From: Nitrosopelagicus sp964511265
GTDB taxonomy: Archaea > Thermoproteota > Nitrososphaeria > Nitrososphaerales > Nitrosopumilaceae
DNA: 25,075 nucleotides
Direction: 5' to 3'
NCBI GenBank assembly: GCA_964511265.1
Contig: CAZEES010000020.1
Location: forward strand, 1-25,075
Shown: one piece after another, positions 7,317-15,513 of the stretch
Layout: every line of letters begins with the position of its first letter
How positions within the stretch are numbered: position 1 is the stretch's first letter
Position numbers and translations under genes: made by a program
Notes under the pieces: model-generated
Seen by the model: only the letters and a program-made list of their open reading frames with translations
What the model was told of the DNA's origin: nothing
The model's database searches: none

Positions 7317-8380
7317 TCTAACAGATCACGTATTGCTAGCAGAAATTTCGAGTTCATGTCAGAAGTTCCAATTGTTACACGTAAACATCCTTTGTGTGAT
7401 GCCAATTTTCCAAGTTTCCTAATTGAAATTCCCTGTTCGATTAGTGCATTGTACACGCGTGTATCAGCCCCTTTGGCATCAAATAATACAAAATTTGCAT
7501 TAGAATCAAAGACATCAAAAGCATCATATTTCTTTAGATTTTGTATAATTCTGGCTCTTTGCTTTTTGATAATTTCAAAGATCGGTGAGATTTGTTTTGA
7601 TTTTTCTATTGCTAATATTCCACATTCAATGGCTAATGTGTTTAATGGATATGGGTATTGTAAAACATTTGAAAAGATTTCAGTGAGTTTTTTGTTTGTA
7701 ATCATATAGCCAACTCGCAGTCCAGCCAAACCAAATGCCTTGGATAGAGTTTTTACCAAAATTACATTAGGATATTTTTTTACAAGGTTCAGAACTGATG
7801 AATTTGAAAATTCGCCGTATGCCTCATCGATTATGATAGGGCCCGAGAAAGATCTGATCAATTTTTCCAAGTCTTTGTTAGAGAATTGGAATCCGGTGGG
7901 ATTATTTGGTGAATCGAGATATATCATATCAACAGACTTTGATTTTTTGATAAAATCTTCAATTTTCAAATCCATATTTTTTGAGAATGGAATTTTAATT
8001 CTACAAATTGAATAAAGCTTGCACCTTTCCTCAAAGAATCCAAATGTAGGATCAGAGGTAAGGATTTTTGTTGATTTTGTACATAGATTTGCTAGAATTA
8101 GATCAAGGATTTGATCAGAGCCATTTCCAACTGAGATCATATTTTTTGGTACCTTCAAATATTTTGCAAGTGCATTGATGAGATTCTCAACTCCACCAAG
8201 AGGATATGTTCGAATGTCTGAACGTTTTTGAGCTTCACGGATTAATTCAGTTTGAAATTCTTTTTTGATTGCAAGATTTTCATTTGAATCTAGTTTCAGA
8301 ACGTCATTAACTTTTGTTGGTTTTTGATAACCAGAAAGTTTTGATAATTCGTTTAACTTTTTTTGGAATTTTCTATTCAA
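7313..8380 (-). CDS. hisC: Histidinol-phosphate aminotransferase HisC
   Basis: A class I/II PLP aminotransferase moving an amino group from glutamate to imidazole acetol phosphate. In its 355 residues the PLP lysine is K214 (TLSKAFGLAGLRVGY), with SPNNPTG (157-163), IIIDEAYGEF (182-191) and the N-terminal LDSNENL substrate motif (30-36). The start is TTG at 8380, overlapping the hisD stop as TTGA, with a good Shine-Dalgarno 6 nt before it. It overlaps the HAD phosphatase by 4 nt: the enzyme making histidinol phosphate and the proposed phosphatase using it are translationally linked. Confidence 0.95.
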   Translation of the reverse strand: MNRKFQKKLNELSKLSGYQKPTKVNDVLKLDSNENLAIKKEFQTELIREAQKRSDIRTYPLGGVENLINALAKYLKVPKNMISVGNGSDQILDLILANLCTKSTKILTSDPTFGFFEERCKLYSICRIKIPFSKNMDLKIEDFIKKSKSVDMIYLDSPNNPTGFQFSNKDLEKLIRSFSGPIIIDEAYGEFSNSSVLNLVKKYPNVILVKTLSKAFGLAGLRVGYMITNKKLTEIFSNVLQYPYPLNTLAIECGILAIEKSKQISPIFEIIKKQRARIIQNLKKYDAFDVFDSNANFVLFDAKGADTRVYNALIEQGISIRKLGKLASHKGCLRVTIGTSDMNSKFLLAIRDLLE

Positions 8381-9630
8381 TCTAGTCTCCTCTCTACTGC
8401 TTTGTAGTGGTTTGGTAATCCTTCTGCATCAGTCAGTGTTTTTAACTTAGCAGAAATTTTAGATAGATCTGATTTTTTTGTTTCAGCTACGGTCTGTAAT
8501 TTCAGAAAGTCTAATACAGATAGTCCACCTCTAGTTCTACCAAATCCATTAGTTGGGAGTATGTGGTTTGTGCCTAGAAGATAGTCACTTGCAGATGATG
8601 GTGTGTTATCTCCAACCAAGACTAAGCCTGGACCAGTGATACTTTTTGATAGTGTTTTGGCATTTTTCACCATCAATTCCATGTGTTCTGGAGCAATCTT
8701 GTTTGCCAGTTCAATCACTTCTTTTTGACTTTTACATATTGCAATGAATCCATTTTTCGAAATACTTTGCTTTACGATTGTTCTTCTTTCTACGTCTGGA
8801 ATTAATTTTTCAAGTGATTTTTGAATTTGTTTTGCTACAGCTTTTGATGTTGTAATGACAAAACACATTGTGTCGTTACTGTGCTCTGCTTGTGAAATCA
8901 AATCTAATGCAACTAATTCAGGATCTGCAGTTGAATCTGCTATAATTCCAAGCTCTGTTGGTCCTGCAATCATATCAATAGAAGTTTGTTCACTGACAAT
9001 TAATTTTGCAATACTAACAAATTTTCCTCCAGGTCCAACAATTTTATCAACTTTTGGTATTGATTTTGTTCCGTATGCCAATGCACCAATTGCTTGTGCT
9101 CCACCAACTTTGTAAATTTCTGCACCACATTTCTTAGCAACAGTAACTGTCATTGGATCAATCTTTCCATCAGGTCCTGGTGGAGATGTAATTACAATTC
9201 TCTTGACACCAGCTTCAGCTGCAGTAATGGCAGACATTATGGCAGAACTTGGATACCTAGCTTGGCCACCAGGCACATAACAGCCTACACTTGTAATAGG
9301 TATAAACGAAATACCTTGAAGCTTGCTAACTGAACCAATCAATCCTTTCTTGAGTCGTCTTTGAGTAATCGATACTCTTAAGGCGGAACTTCGTAGTGCG
9401 TCAAACTGCGCTTCAGTAATGTTTTCTTTATTGAGCTCTTTCTCGCTTACACGCAGTTGTGAAGTCTTTCTTCCATTGAATTTTTGTTCGTATTTTTTGA
9501 CAGCAGAATCTCCATTTTTTCTTACGTCATCAAGTATTTCCAGAACTGTGTGAATGTCTCTGTGTGAGGTTTTTTGACGTCTGGATTCTACAAAACTGTC
9601 AACATTACGAACCTGTAATATTTTGATCAA
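8377..9630 (-). CDS. hisD: Histidinol dehydrogenase HisD
   Basis: Oxidises L-histidinol to histidine in two NAD-dependent steps, using zinc. The 417-residue protein shows the family signature VGCYVPGGQARYPSSA (115-130), KIVGPGG (196-202), zinc ligands Q247 and H250 (SQAEHSND), catalytic E315-H316 (APEHMEL), D349 (SASDYLLGTNH) and H408 near the C-terminus (EGLPNHYKAVERR). The start is TTG at 9630, overlapping hisG as TTGA. An in-frame TGA 12 nt earlier rules out a longer protein. Only a weak purine-rich stretch (GAAGAGA) precedes it, so translation probably depends on coupling to hisG. Confidence 0.95.
   Translation of the reverse strand: MIKILQVRNVDSFVESRRQKTSHRDIHTVLEILDDVRKNGDSAVKKYEQKFNGRKTSQLRVSEKELNKENITEAQFDALRSSALRVSITQRRLKKGLIGSVSKLQGISFIPITSVGCYVPGGQARYPSSAIMSAITAAEAGVKRIVITSPPGPDGKIDPMTVTVAKKCGAEIYKVGGAQAIGALAYGTKSIPKVDKIVGPGGKFVSIAKLIVSEQTSIDMIAGPTELGIIADSTADPELVALDLISQAEHSNDTMCFVITTSKAVAKQIQKSLEKLIPDVERRTIVKQSISKNGFIAICKSQKEVIELANKIAPEHMELMVKNAKTLSKSITGPGLVLVGDNTPSSASDYLLGTNHILPTNGFGRTRGGLSVLDFLKLQTVAETKKSDLSKISAKLKTLTDAEGLPNHYKAVERRLD
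8386..8393 (-). promoter_or_regulatory. Ribosome binding site deciding the TTG start of hisC
   Basis: The minus strand reads AGAGGAGA, then CTAGA, then TTG. It lies within the last codons of hisD. Confidence 0.7.
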
Positions 9631-10604
9631 TTCTCTTCGTCACGCTTTATCTCCTCTAACTGAAGAATTTGTCGCGGTTCATGTACAACTATTCCTTGAG
9701 CAATTTTACGAAGTCTTGGTATTAATTTGTGGAAATCAGTTTTCAGAATCACAGTGTTTACACCAACCCAACCTTTTTCACTTAGAGGACTAACAGTTGG
9801 TTTCTTTAGTGAAGGGAGTTCCTTGAGAAGTTTTTTCAGACTATTTTCTTTGATGTTTAGATACAAGTGCAAGTATTTTTTTCCTTGTACTGCACCGCTC
9901 ATTAAAGTTACAATATCAAATATTTTTTCACGTTTGTTCTTATCTTTTAGTGATTGTTTGTTTGCAATCAAGTGTGCACTAGATGTCATCACAGTATCAA
10001 TGATTTTTAGTCCATTTTGTTTTAAGGTTGTTCCAGTTTCTGTAACATCCATGATTGCATCCACATCTTCTGGAGGTTTAGCTTCTGTTGCACCAAATGA
10101 TAAGTGAATTTGGACATTTTTGTTAGTTCCAACTCTCATCCAAGGAGTAATAATCATCGGATCCTTACTTCCAAATGCTTTTTTGTATGATTTGCAACTC
10201 TTGATGAATTTTGAAGCGTTTGTTAGATATTCAGATGATATACGCAGGATTTTTTTCTTTTTTGCATATGCTGCAATCATTTGATCAAAATTTTTGAATC
10301 TTAATGTGTCCGGGATTGCAATTACTAGCTTTATTTTTCCATATTCAAGATCAAGTAACGGTTCAACATCTGATTTTGTTTCATTGATCCAGTCTTTTCC
10401 AGTAATGCCTACATCATACAATCCATCAGAAACCAGATTAGGGATCTCTTGAGGCCTAAGCATTTTAACCATAATTTCAGGATCATCTAGAAAAACTCGA
10501 TAAGTTCTACTTTTTCTACTAACTCGAGTCCACGAGTTTTCAAGAAGCTTGAAAGTAGCTTCTTCCAGACTGCCTTTTGGGATTGCAAATTTTACTTTGG
10601 ACAT
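9627..10604 (-). CDS. hisG: ATP phosphoribosyltransferase HisG, long form
   Basis: Catalyses the first, committed step: ATP plus PRPP gives phosphoribosyl-ATP. The N-terminal FAIPKGSLEEAT (6-17) and the PRPP loop DVTETGTTLKQNGL (186-199) are diagnostic. At 325 residues it includes a C-terminal regulatory domain (about 235-325), so it is the long form that works without HisZ and is normally inhibited by histidine. It heads the eight-gene his operon and has its own TATA-like box at 10626-10633, placed for a leaderless transcript from the ATG at 10604. Confidence 0.95.
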   Translation of the reverse strand: MSKVKFAIPKGSLEEATFKLLENSWTRVSRKSRTYRVFLDDPEIMVKMLRPQEIPNLVSDGLYDVGITGKDWINETKSDVEPLLDLEYGKIKLVIAIPDTLRFKNFDQMIAAYAKKKKILRISSEYLTNASKFIKSCKSYKKAFGSKDPMIITPWMRVGTNKNVQIHLSFGATEAKPPEDVDAIMDVTETGTTLKQNGLKIIDTVMTSSAHLIANKQSLKDKNKREKIFDIVTLMSGAVQGKKYLHLYLNIKENSLKKLLKELPSLKKPTVSPLSEKGWVGVNTVILKTDFHKLIPRLRKIAQGIVVHEPRQILQLEEIKRDEEN

Positions 10605-10606
10605 TT

Positions 10607-10625
10607 CTATACGAACAACTATACG
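10607..10625 (-). promoter_or_regulatory. Direct repeat between TATA box and start of the his operon, possible operator
   Basis: CTATACG occurs at 10607-10613 and 10619-10625 (CGTATAG on the coding strand), 12 bp apart. It fills the space between the TATA-like box and hisG, where a bound regulator would block initiation. No regulator can be named. Confidence 0.4.
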
Positions 10626-10633
10626 TAATATAA
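10626..10633 (-). promoter_or_regulatory. TATA-like box of the his operon
   Basis: The coding strand reads TTATATTA, centred about 25 nt before the hisG ATG, predicting a leaderless his mRNA. Confidence 0.6.
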
Positions 10634-10675
10634 TGGGTGGTTAAAACAGGTAGAAAATTTTCTTTGGGTATTTTG

Positions 10676-11836
10676 TTAGGAATTACTTGCCTGTTTTCGA
10701 GCGTGTAATTTCATGTGTCCCTTTTGTATTCCTTCAGTAACCAGAGCACGCATTGCAGCAAAATTCTGTGCCAAGCCTGTTGAAGCCATTATGCAAGCTA
10801 AATCTTGAACATTTGTCAATTGTAGAATTTTTGTACAGATTTTTGCAATAGGATGATCATTTGTTACTCCTCCAACAATACCAACAGACAATGGAATTTC
10901 AAATGTGCCAACTAAATTTCCTAAATCATCTTTTCCCCATTTTGTCAATGAACGATATTTTCCAGTGTGAGATGCATATGCATGCGCTGCAGCTTCTATC
11001 GCTCTACTATCCTGACCTGTTGCATTTGCAACTGAGATTGTTCCATTCATCACACCTTTGTTGTGAGTTACAGCACGATAGATGTCATTATCAGCAAACT
11101 CAAATGCAGAGATCATGTCATTTACAACTTGCTCCCCGCCAACTGCTTCTTTATCAAATGTACCTGAAACAGAGACCATTCGTTTTGTAGAATAGTTAGA
11201 AAGAATTCTCAGTAATGTTTTACCCCCAGTGATTTTTTCAATTAATGGGGCTACAGTTTCACACATCGTATTTGTGACATTTGCACCCATTGCATCTCCA
11301 ACATCAATCATCAACTCTACAATTAACATTGATGAAGATGCAGTTTCAATTTCCTTACAACTAACTTCTTTTGCACCCTTTCCCAATTTAGGTAATGTTT
11401 TGCTAGCTGAATTTGCTAATTCAATAATTTCTTTTGAATTTGAGTTTATGGCAGAAGTTGATTCTTGTATATTAACATCTAAAACTTGAATTTGTCCAAT
11501 ACTGATATTCCCATCAACTTTTGCAGTAAAACCACCATGAACTCTAGCAATTTTTGCAGCCTTTGATGCGGCCGCAATTACAGATGGTTCTTCAATTACC
11601 ATAGGAACAAGGTAATCCTTATTGTTAATTTTGAAATTTGTTGCAATTCCAAGTGGAAGAGAAAATGTGCCAATTGCATTTTCAATCATTTTATCAGCAT
11701 GTTCAAAATCTATTCCACCTGTCGCATTTTTGAGATGATTTAATTCATCATCATTCAAGTCTGAAAAATTACAAATAATATCTAATTTTTCCTCATGTGA
11801 TTTTTCAAAGAATTTAGGAATGGATGAATCAGTCAT
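10676..11836 (-). CDS. hmgA: HMG-CoA reductase, class II type, short C-terminus
   Basis: Reduces HMG-CoA to mevalonate, the precursor of archaeal isoprenoid lipids. The sequence is of the class II (Pseudomonas mevalonii-like) kind: ENAIGTFSLPLGIATNF, VPMVIEEPSVIAAASKAA (catalytic Glu in EEPS), DVGDAMGANVTNT, THNKGVMNG (catalytic Lys) and TGQDSRA (catalytic Asp). At 386 residues it stops about 14 residues after the start of GHMKLHAR, the segment carrying the family's catalytic histidine; class II enzymes usually run some 45 residues further as a mobile flap domain. The following 70 bp encode nothing similar, so this is not an obvious frameshift. It follows the PQQ-dehydrogenase-like gene by 1 bp. 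Confidence 0.9.
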   Translation of the reverse strand: MTDSSIPKFFEKSHEEKLDIICNFSDLNDDELNHLKNATGGIDFEHADKMIENAIGTFSLPLGIATNFKINNKDYLVPMVIEEPSVIAAASKAAKIARVHGGFTAKVDGNISIGQIQVLDVNIQESTSAINSNSKEIIELANSASKTLPKLGKGAKEVSCKEIETASSSMLIVELMIDVGDAMGANVTNTMCETVAPLIEKITGGKTLLRILSNYSTKRMVSVSGTFDKEAVGGEQVVNDMISAFEFADNDIYRAVTHNKGVMNGTISVANATGQDSRAIEAAAHAYASHTGKYRSLTKWGKDDLGNLVGTFEIPLSVGIVGGVTNDHPIAKICTKILQLTNVQDLACIMASTGLAQNFAAMRALVTEGIQKGHMKLHARKQASNS

Positions 11837-11837
11837 G

Positions 11838-12941
11838 TTATTTCAATATCCTCAATAATTTGTCATCATCTGGTGCTGGAAATGCTTTTCCATCGGTATT
11901 TGTGGTTATAATGTATACATAGCCATCAGGACCTTCTGCTACATCCCTAATTCTACCTACACCACTCAACATTCGTTCAAGATTAACATCATTATCATTA
12001 ATTTCAACTTTGAAAAGATTGGTTGCTTTTTGTGAAGCAAGAATCATATTATTTCCAATATCTAATTTATCTCCAGAATAGAATATGATTCCACCAGGTT
12101 CTAATCCAGGATCAAAACATTCTAGTGGATTTACAAAGGCATTATTTTCTGCATAACACTGAACTTCAGGCCAGCCATAGTTAGAACCTGCAGTTATCAA
12201 GTTAATCTCATCATTTTTTGTTGGACCAGATTCAGTTGCATACATTAATCCTTGATTATCCCAGGCAAAACCAGTTGGATTTCGATGTCCAAGTGTAAAT
12301 ACATATGATTCTTCAAATGGATTATCAGAAGGCATTGTACCATCATCATTCAAACGAAGAATTTTTCCTATAAGAGAATCAAGATTTTGTGATTCGTCTG
12401 AAGAGTCAGATACAGAACCTGTTCCAACGTATAATTTTCCATCAGGTCCAAATTTTATTACTCCGCCATTACTAAATGCAGAGCCAGGTACTTTATCTAA
12501 AATTGTGATGATTTCTGTAGCCTTGTTATCTTCTTCTGTGATTCTAATTATCTTATTCCATAGATTTTCATTTTCTTCATATGTATAATATGCATAAAGA
12601 AAATGATTATTTGAAAAGTCTGGATGTGTTGTTATTCCAAGTAGTCCCCCACCAAAAATCTCAGGGGTACGTAATGTGATTAAAGGAGAATCAAGCAAAC
12701 CAGAGGGAGTAACTACACGAATTTTTCCAGATTTTTCTGACACAAAAATTCTTTCATCAGCAAAAGCAATAGACCAAGGTTTTTCAAGATTTGTTGCCAC
12801 AATTTCTACAGAGTCGGTTGAAACATTTTGAATGACAGGTTCAGGAAGTGGTGGTGGATTTGAAGGTAGCGAGTCGGTCAAAATTACAGCAGAAAATATT
12901 AGAGCACCTGCAATTCCTACAATTTGGAATTTTCTAAGCAT
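11838..12941 (-). CDS. Secreted PQQ-dependent sugar dehydrogenase-like beta-propeller
   Basis: The 367-residue protein starts with a hydrophobic export segment (about 7-22) and a proline-rich linker (PSNPPPLPEP), so it acts outside the membrane. The rest is a six-bladed propeller of the glucose/sorbosone (aldose sugar) dehydrogenase family: NLEKPWSIAF (51-60), LLGITTHPDF, IKFGPDGKLYVGTG, LIGKILRLNDDGT, LGHRNPTGFAWD and AGSNYGWPE. Family enzymes oxidise sugars with PQQ and calcium. Where they usually have a catalytic His and a nearby Arg (HxGGR pattern), this one reads SNGGV (157-161), so activity is doubtful. It is the first gene of a unit with HMG-CoA reductase, with no evident functional link. 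Confidence 0.85.
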   Translation of the reverse strand: MLRKFQIVGIAGALIFSAVILTDSLPSNPPPLPEPVIQNVSTDSVEIVATNLEKPWSIAFADERIFVSEKSGKIRVVTPSGLLDSPLITLRTPEIFGGGLLGITTHPDFSNNHFLYAYYTYEENENLWNKIIRITEEDNKATEIITILDKVPGSAFSNGGVIKFGPDGKLYVGTGSVSDSSDESQNLDSLIGKILRLNDDGTMPSDNPFEESYVFTLGHRNPTGFAWDNQGLMYATESGPTKNDEINLITAGSNYGWPEVQCYAENNAFVNPLECFDPGLEPGGIIFYSGDKLDIGNNMILASQKATNLFKVEINDNDVNLERMLSGVGRIRDVAEGPDGYVYIITTNTDGKAFPAPDDDKLLRILK

Positions 12942-12961
12942 ACTAAAAAATCAATTAGAAT

Positions 12962-12970
12962 CCTTTTATT
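12962..12970 (-). promoter_or_regulatory. TATA-like box of the propeller-HMG-CoA reductase unit
   Basis: The coding strand reads AATAAAAGG, centred 25 nt before the ATG at 12941. Confidence 0.5.
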
Positions 12971-12990
12971 CATTTCCGAATTTGAAACGC

Positions 12991-12998
12991 GTATATAC
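12991..12998 (+). promoter_or_regulatory. TATA box of the initiator tRNA gene
   Basis: GTATATAC is centred about 25 nt before the first tRNA base, the standard archaeal distance. Confidence 0.65.
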
Positions 12999-13018
12999 CT
13001 CATAAGGAATTTTTGTTC

Positions 13019-13093
13019 AGCGGGGTGGGGAAGTCAGGTCATCCCGTCGGGCTCATAACCCGAAAATCAGTAGTTCAAATCTACTCCCCGCTA
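13019..13093 (+). tRNA. Initiator tRNA-Met (anticodon CAT)
   Basis: The cloverleaf closes fully: acceptor AGCGGGG (13019-13025) with CCCCGCT (13086-13092); D stem GGGA/TCCC; anticodon stem TCGGG/CCCGA with loop CTCATAA, anticodon CAT at 13054-13056; T stem AGTAG/CTACT with loop TTCAAAT. A1:T72 and three consecutive G:C pairs at the base of the anticodon stem are the hallmarks of archaeal initiator tRNA and exclude elongator Met and Ile2. The discriminator is A13093. CCA is not encoded and there is no intron. Confidence 0.95.
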
Positions 13094-13101
13094 TTATGAT
13101 T

Positions 13102-14421
13102 CTAGAAGTTGGAGATCCACAAGGAATGTGGATTGAATTTTTCAATTTTGTTCTTTTGTTTCATTCGTTGACTGGGTTTTGTGAGATGACGATGAGCAGA
13201 AACATCAGGAATGTAAAGTTGTTTTTTAAGTGAACGTGGAATGAATTGACGAATTTTATGAGAGAAAGTGTTTTTGCAATGCACACATTGAAAACCTTGA
13301 TTTTTACCCTTTGATTTCATATGTTTTTTGCATTTTTGGCAAAAAGGATTAACCAATTTAGATTTTTTCTCAAGTTTTAGAATTTCAATGAACTCAAGAT
13401 TTAATATTCTTGGAAGTGTTTTTGTCGCCTTTCTAATGCCACCGCCTACTTTGATTGTATCTCCTACAATCAATTCATTAGCAATATCAGTAATTCGTGT
13501 TGGCTTGTATACTGCACACTTAATTTTTGTATTCTTGGACATAATTGAAAAGAAAACATGACCACCTTTAGTTACAATTGGTTTTGAATCAACAATTCCT
13601 TGTAATGTACCAGACGTGTAAGGTAAGAAATTATTTACATCTATTTGATTTTTTAGATGATCACCAGTTCCTTGATTTGATTTGAAGATGAGATGACCCG
13701 CAAGTTTTTCTTTTGGTTGAATCATTTTTGATGCAGAAATTAATGTCTTTGAATTTTCTCCACGAACTCCATAAAAAACAGGATCAGGGCCATGTGGCAT
13801 TAGAAGAATTTTGTTTTTCTTTGAATCAAAGCTGTTGAAGGTGTTTGGATATGTTTTTTCTTGCATCTGTTTTACCTTATATTTATCTAAAGTTCGTTTT
13901 TTGCCAAAGTGGGATGGTTTTCGATAAGATAGTAATTCGTATGTTTGATCCTCAAAATTGTAGCCTATAACGCTAGTAGCACCAACTAATCCTTGGCCAT
14001 TCCCAAGATAGAAAAAATCAAAATTGTGTTTTGCAAGGATTTTTTTAGCAGAATTTCTATTAATTAATTTCCACATTGCATCAGAACTAAGTTTGTAGAA
14101 GTCATCAGGAATTTTTTCATCTTGGCAGAATACAAGACCTGGATTCGCTCCATTTTTTACATCAGAATATTGTTTGACAAATTTTTTTACTAGATTTTTA
14201 ATTTTTTTAGGATTAGAAGTAGATATTTTGAATCCAACTGCTCCATTACCTCTAGTTTTCCAGGGTATGTTAGGATTAAATCTAACTAGATTTGGAAAAT
14301 CAAGAAAATCTACATCTTCTTTTTTTAATCGAGAGATAATTTTGTAAGCCAGAAATGTAGTACACATTCCTTTAGGAGAATCGGTGTCATCAATACCTAT
14401 GTGAAGTATTTGTTTGGGCAT
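13102..14421 (-). CDS. tiaS: tRNA(Ile2) 2-agmatinylcytidine synthetase TiaS
   Basis: TiaS attaches agmatine to C34 of the CAU anticodon of tRNA-Ile2 so that it reads AUA; this is the archaeal counterpart of bacterial lysidine. The 439-residue protein starts with the family motif HIGIDDTDSPKGMCTTFLA (DDTDS at 11-15), followed by FPNLVRFNPNIPWKTRGNGA. An OB-fold-like region (about 265-350) leads to a zinc ribbon (C361, C364, C379, C382) and a basic tail. It runs tail to tail with the initiator tRNA, only 8 bp away, and head to head with dph2. It is essential in all archaea that use a CAU Ile2 tRNA. Confidence 0.94.
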   Translation of the reverse strand: MPKQILHIGIDDTDSPKGMCTTFLAYKIISRLKKEDVDFLDFPNLVRFNPNIPWKTRGNGAVGFKISTSNPKKIKNLVKKFVKQYSDVKNGANPGLVFCQDEKIPDDFYKLSSDAMWKLINRNSAKKILAKHNFDFFYLGNGQGLVGATSVIGYNFEDQTYELLSYRKPSHFGKKRTLDKYKVKQMQEKTYPNTFNSFDSKKNKILLMPHGPDPVFYGVRGENSKTLISASKMIQPKEKLAGHLIFKSNQGTGDHLKNQIDVNNFLPYTSGTLQGIVDSKPIVTKGGHVFFSIMSKNTKIKCAVYKPTRITDIANELIVGDTIKVGGGIRKATKTLPRILNLEFIEILKLEKKSKLVNPFCQKCKKHMKSKGKNQGFQCVHCKNTFSHKIRQFIPRSLKKQLYIPDVSAHRHLTKPSQRMKQKNKIEKFNPHSLWISNF

Positions 14422-14442
14422 GTATGATGTATGAAATATAGG

Positions 14443-14450
14443 AATTTTAG
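14443..14450 (-). promoter_or_regulatory. Weak TATA-like box of tiaS
   Basis: The coding strand reads CTAAAATT, centred about 25 nt before the tiaS ATG. It is weak on its own and is called mainly from its position. Confidence 0.35.
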
Positions 14451-14470
14451 TGATTTGCTAAAGAGTTTGG

Positions 14471-14478
14471 TTTAAATT
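14471..14478 (+). promoter_or_regulatory. TATA-like box of dph2
   Basis: TTTAAATT is centred about 27 nt before the dph2 ATG at 14502. An out-of-frame ATG at 14483 lies between them but is read only if transcription starts early. Confidence 0.55.
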
Positions 14479-14501
14479 CAAAATGACACTTTTTAGAACA
14501 A

Positions 14502-15506
14502 ATGATAGTAATTGACGAAAAGGCAATTTTCGATGTAATATCTCTAAAAAAGCCAGTTACAGTAGCACTAAATGCACCAGACGGTATGTTACCTCAGGTT
14601 CAACAAACTGCCATGAACATTACAAAGAGATTTGATATTCCGGCATTTGTTTTGGCTGATACTACTTGGGGAACATGTGATCTTAACTCAAATGGAGCCA
14701 AAGTTTTAGGTGCAGAAATTTTATTCAATATTGGCCATACAAATAAACTTGAAACATTTCCTGGACCACAAGACAATGTAATTATGATCGATGCTTTTGA
14801 TGACATATCTTTTGATCAAGTAATACCAAAAGCAATAGAAATTTTGGAAGGAAAGACAATTTCATTAATTACAGACAGCCAACATCTTCACCAGATTGAT
14901 GCGATGAAGAAAAAACTAGAGGAGAATAATATTACAGTGAAGATTGGGAAAGGAAAAGGACAGCTTAATGATGGACAGGTTTTTGGATGTGAATTCTATC
15001 CTGCAATGGAAATTAGAGAACAAGTTGATGCCAATTTATTTTTGGGTCAGAGTAATTTTCATGCTGCAGGAGTAGCATTATCAACAAGAATTAGAACATA
15101 CATTTTAGATCCATATTTTAATGAGGTCAGAGATGTTACTGATTTTGCAAAAAAATTGGAAAAGAAAGCAACGTTGAAGATTTACAAGGCAATGGAAGCA
15201 AATGTTTTTGGAGTCATTGTAGGTCTTAAAGAAGGTCAATTTGCAAAAGTTACTGCCTTAAAATTTAAAAAGGAATTAGAAGAGAGAGGGAAAAAAGTAC
15301 AATTGCTAGCATTGACAGATATTACAAATGATAGATTAAAGAACTTTACAGGAATTGATGCATTTATTCAAGTTGCATGCCCAAGGATTTCTACAGATAA
15401 TGAATTTGACAAACCAATGCTATCAACTCCACAAGCTAATGCATTACTGAAAATGTTAAAAAATGAGAAATTAGATAATTATTTGGAGATACCACACTGG
15501 CTATAG
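14502..15506 (+). CDS. dph2: Diphthamide synthase Dph2 (2-(3-amino-3-carboxypropyl)histidine synthase)
   Basis: A non-classical radical-SAM enzyme that transfers the aminocarboxypropyl group of SAM to a histidine of elongation factor 2, the first step of diphthamide synthesis. The three cysteines that hold the 4Fe-4S cluster are C59 (TTWGTCDLN), C163 (VFGCEFYPA) and C293 (QVACPRIS), one per domain, as in archaeal Dph2. Length (334) is typical of the archaeal homodimeric form. It is the first gene of a probable unit with the secreted protein 7 bp downstream, and diverges from tiaS. Confidence 0.94.
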   Translation: MIVIDEKAIFDVISLKKPVTVALNAPDGMLPQVQQTAMNITKRFDIPAFVLADTTWGTCDLNSNGAKVLGAEILFNIGHTNKLETFPGPQDNVIMIDAFDDISFDQVIPKAIEILEGKTISLITDSQHLHQIDAMKKKLEENNITVKIGKGKGQLNDGQVFGCEFYPAMEIREQVDANLFLGQSNFHAAGVALSTRIRTYILDPYFNEVRDVTDFAKKLEKKATLKIYKAMEANVFGVIVGLKEGQFAKVTALKFKKELEERGKKVQLLALTDITNDRLKNFTGIDAFIQVACPRISTDNEFDKPMLSTPQANALLKMLKNEKLDNYLEIPHWL

Positions 15507-15513
15507 ATACAAC

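Noticed and set aside
9727..10107. Plus-strand open frame of 126 codons opposite hisG
   Set aside because: Antisense shadow of hisG; low-complexity hydrophobic/serine-rich translation and no promoter.
10605..10675. Possible frameshift remnant of the missing HMG-CoA reductase flap
   Set aside because: The sequence after the stop encodes nothing flap-like in any minus-strand frame and holds the hisG promoter.
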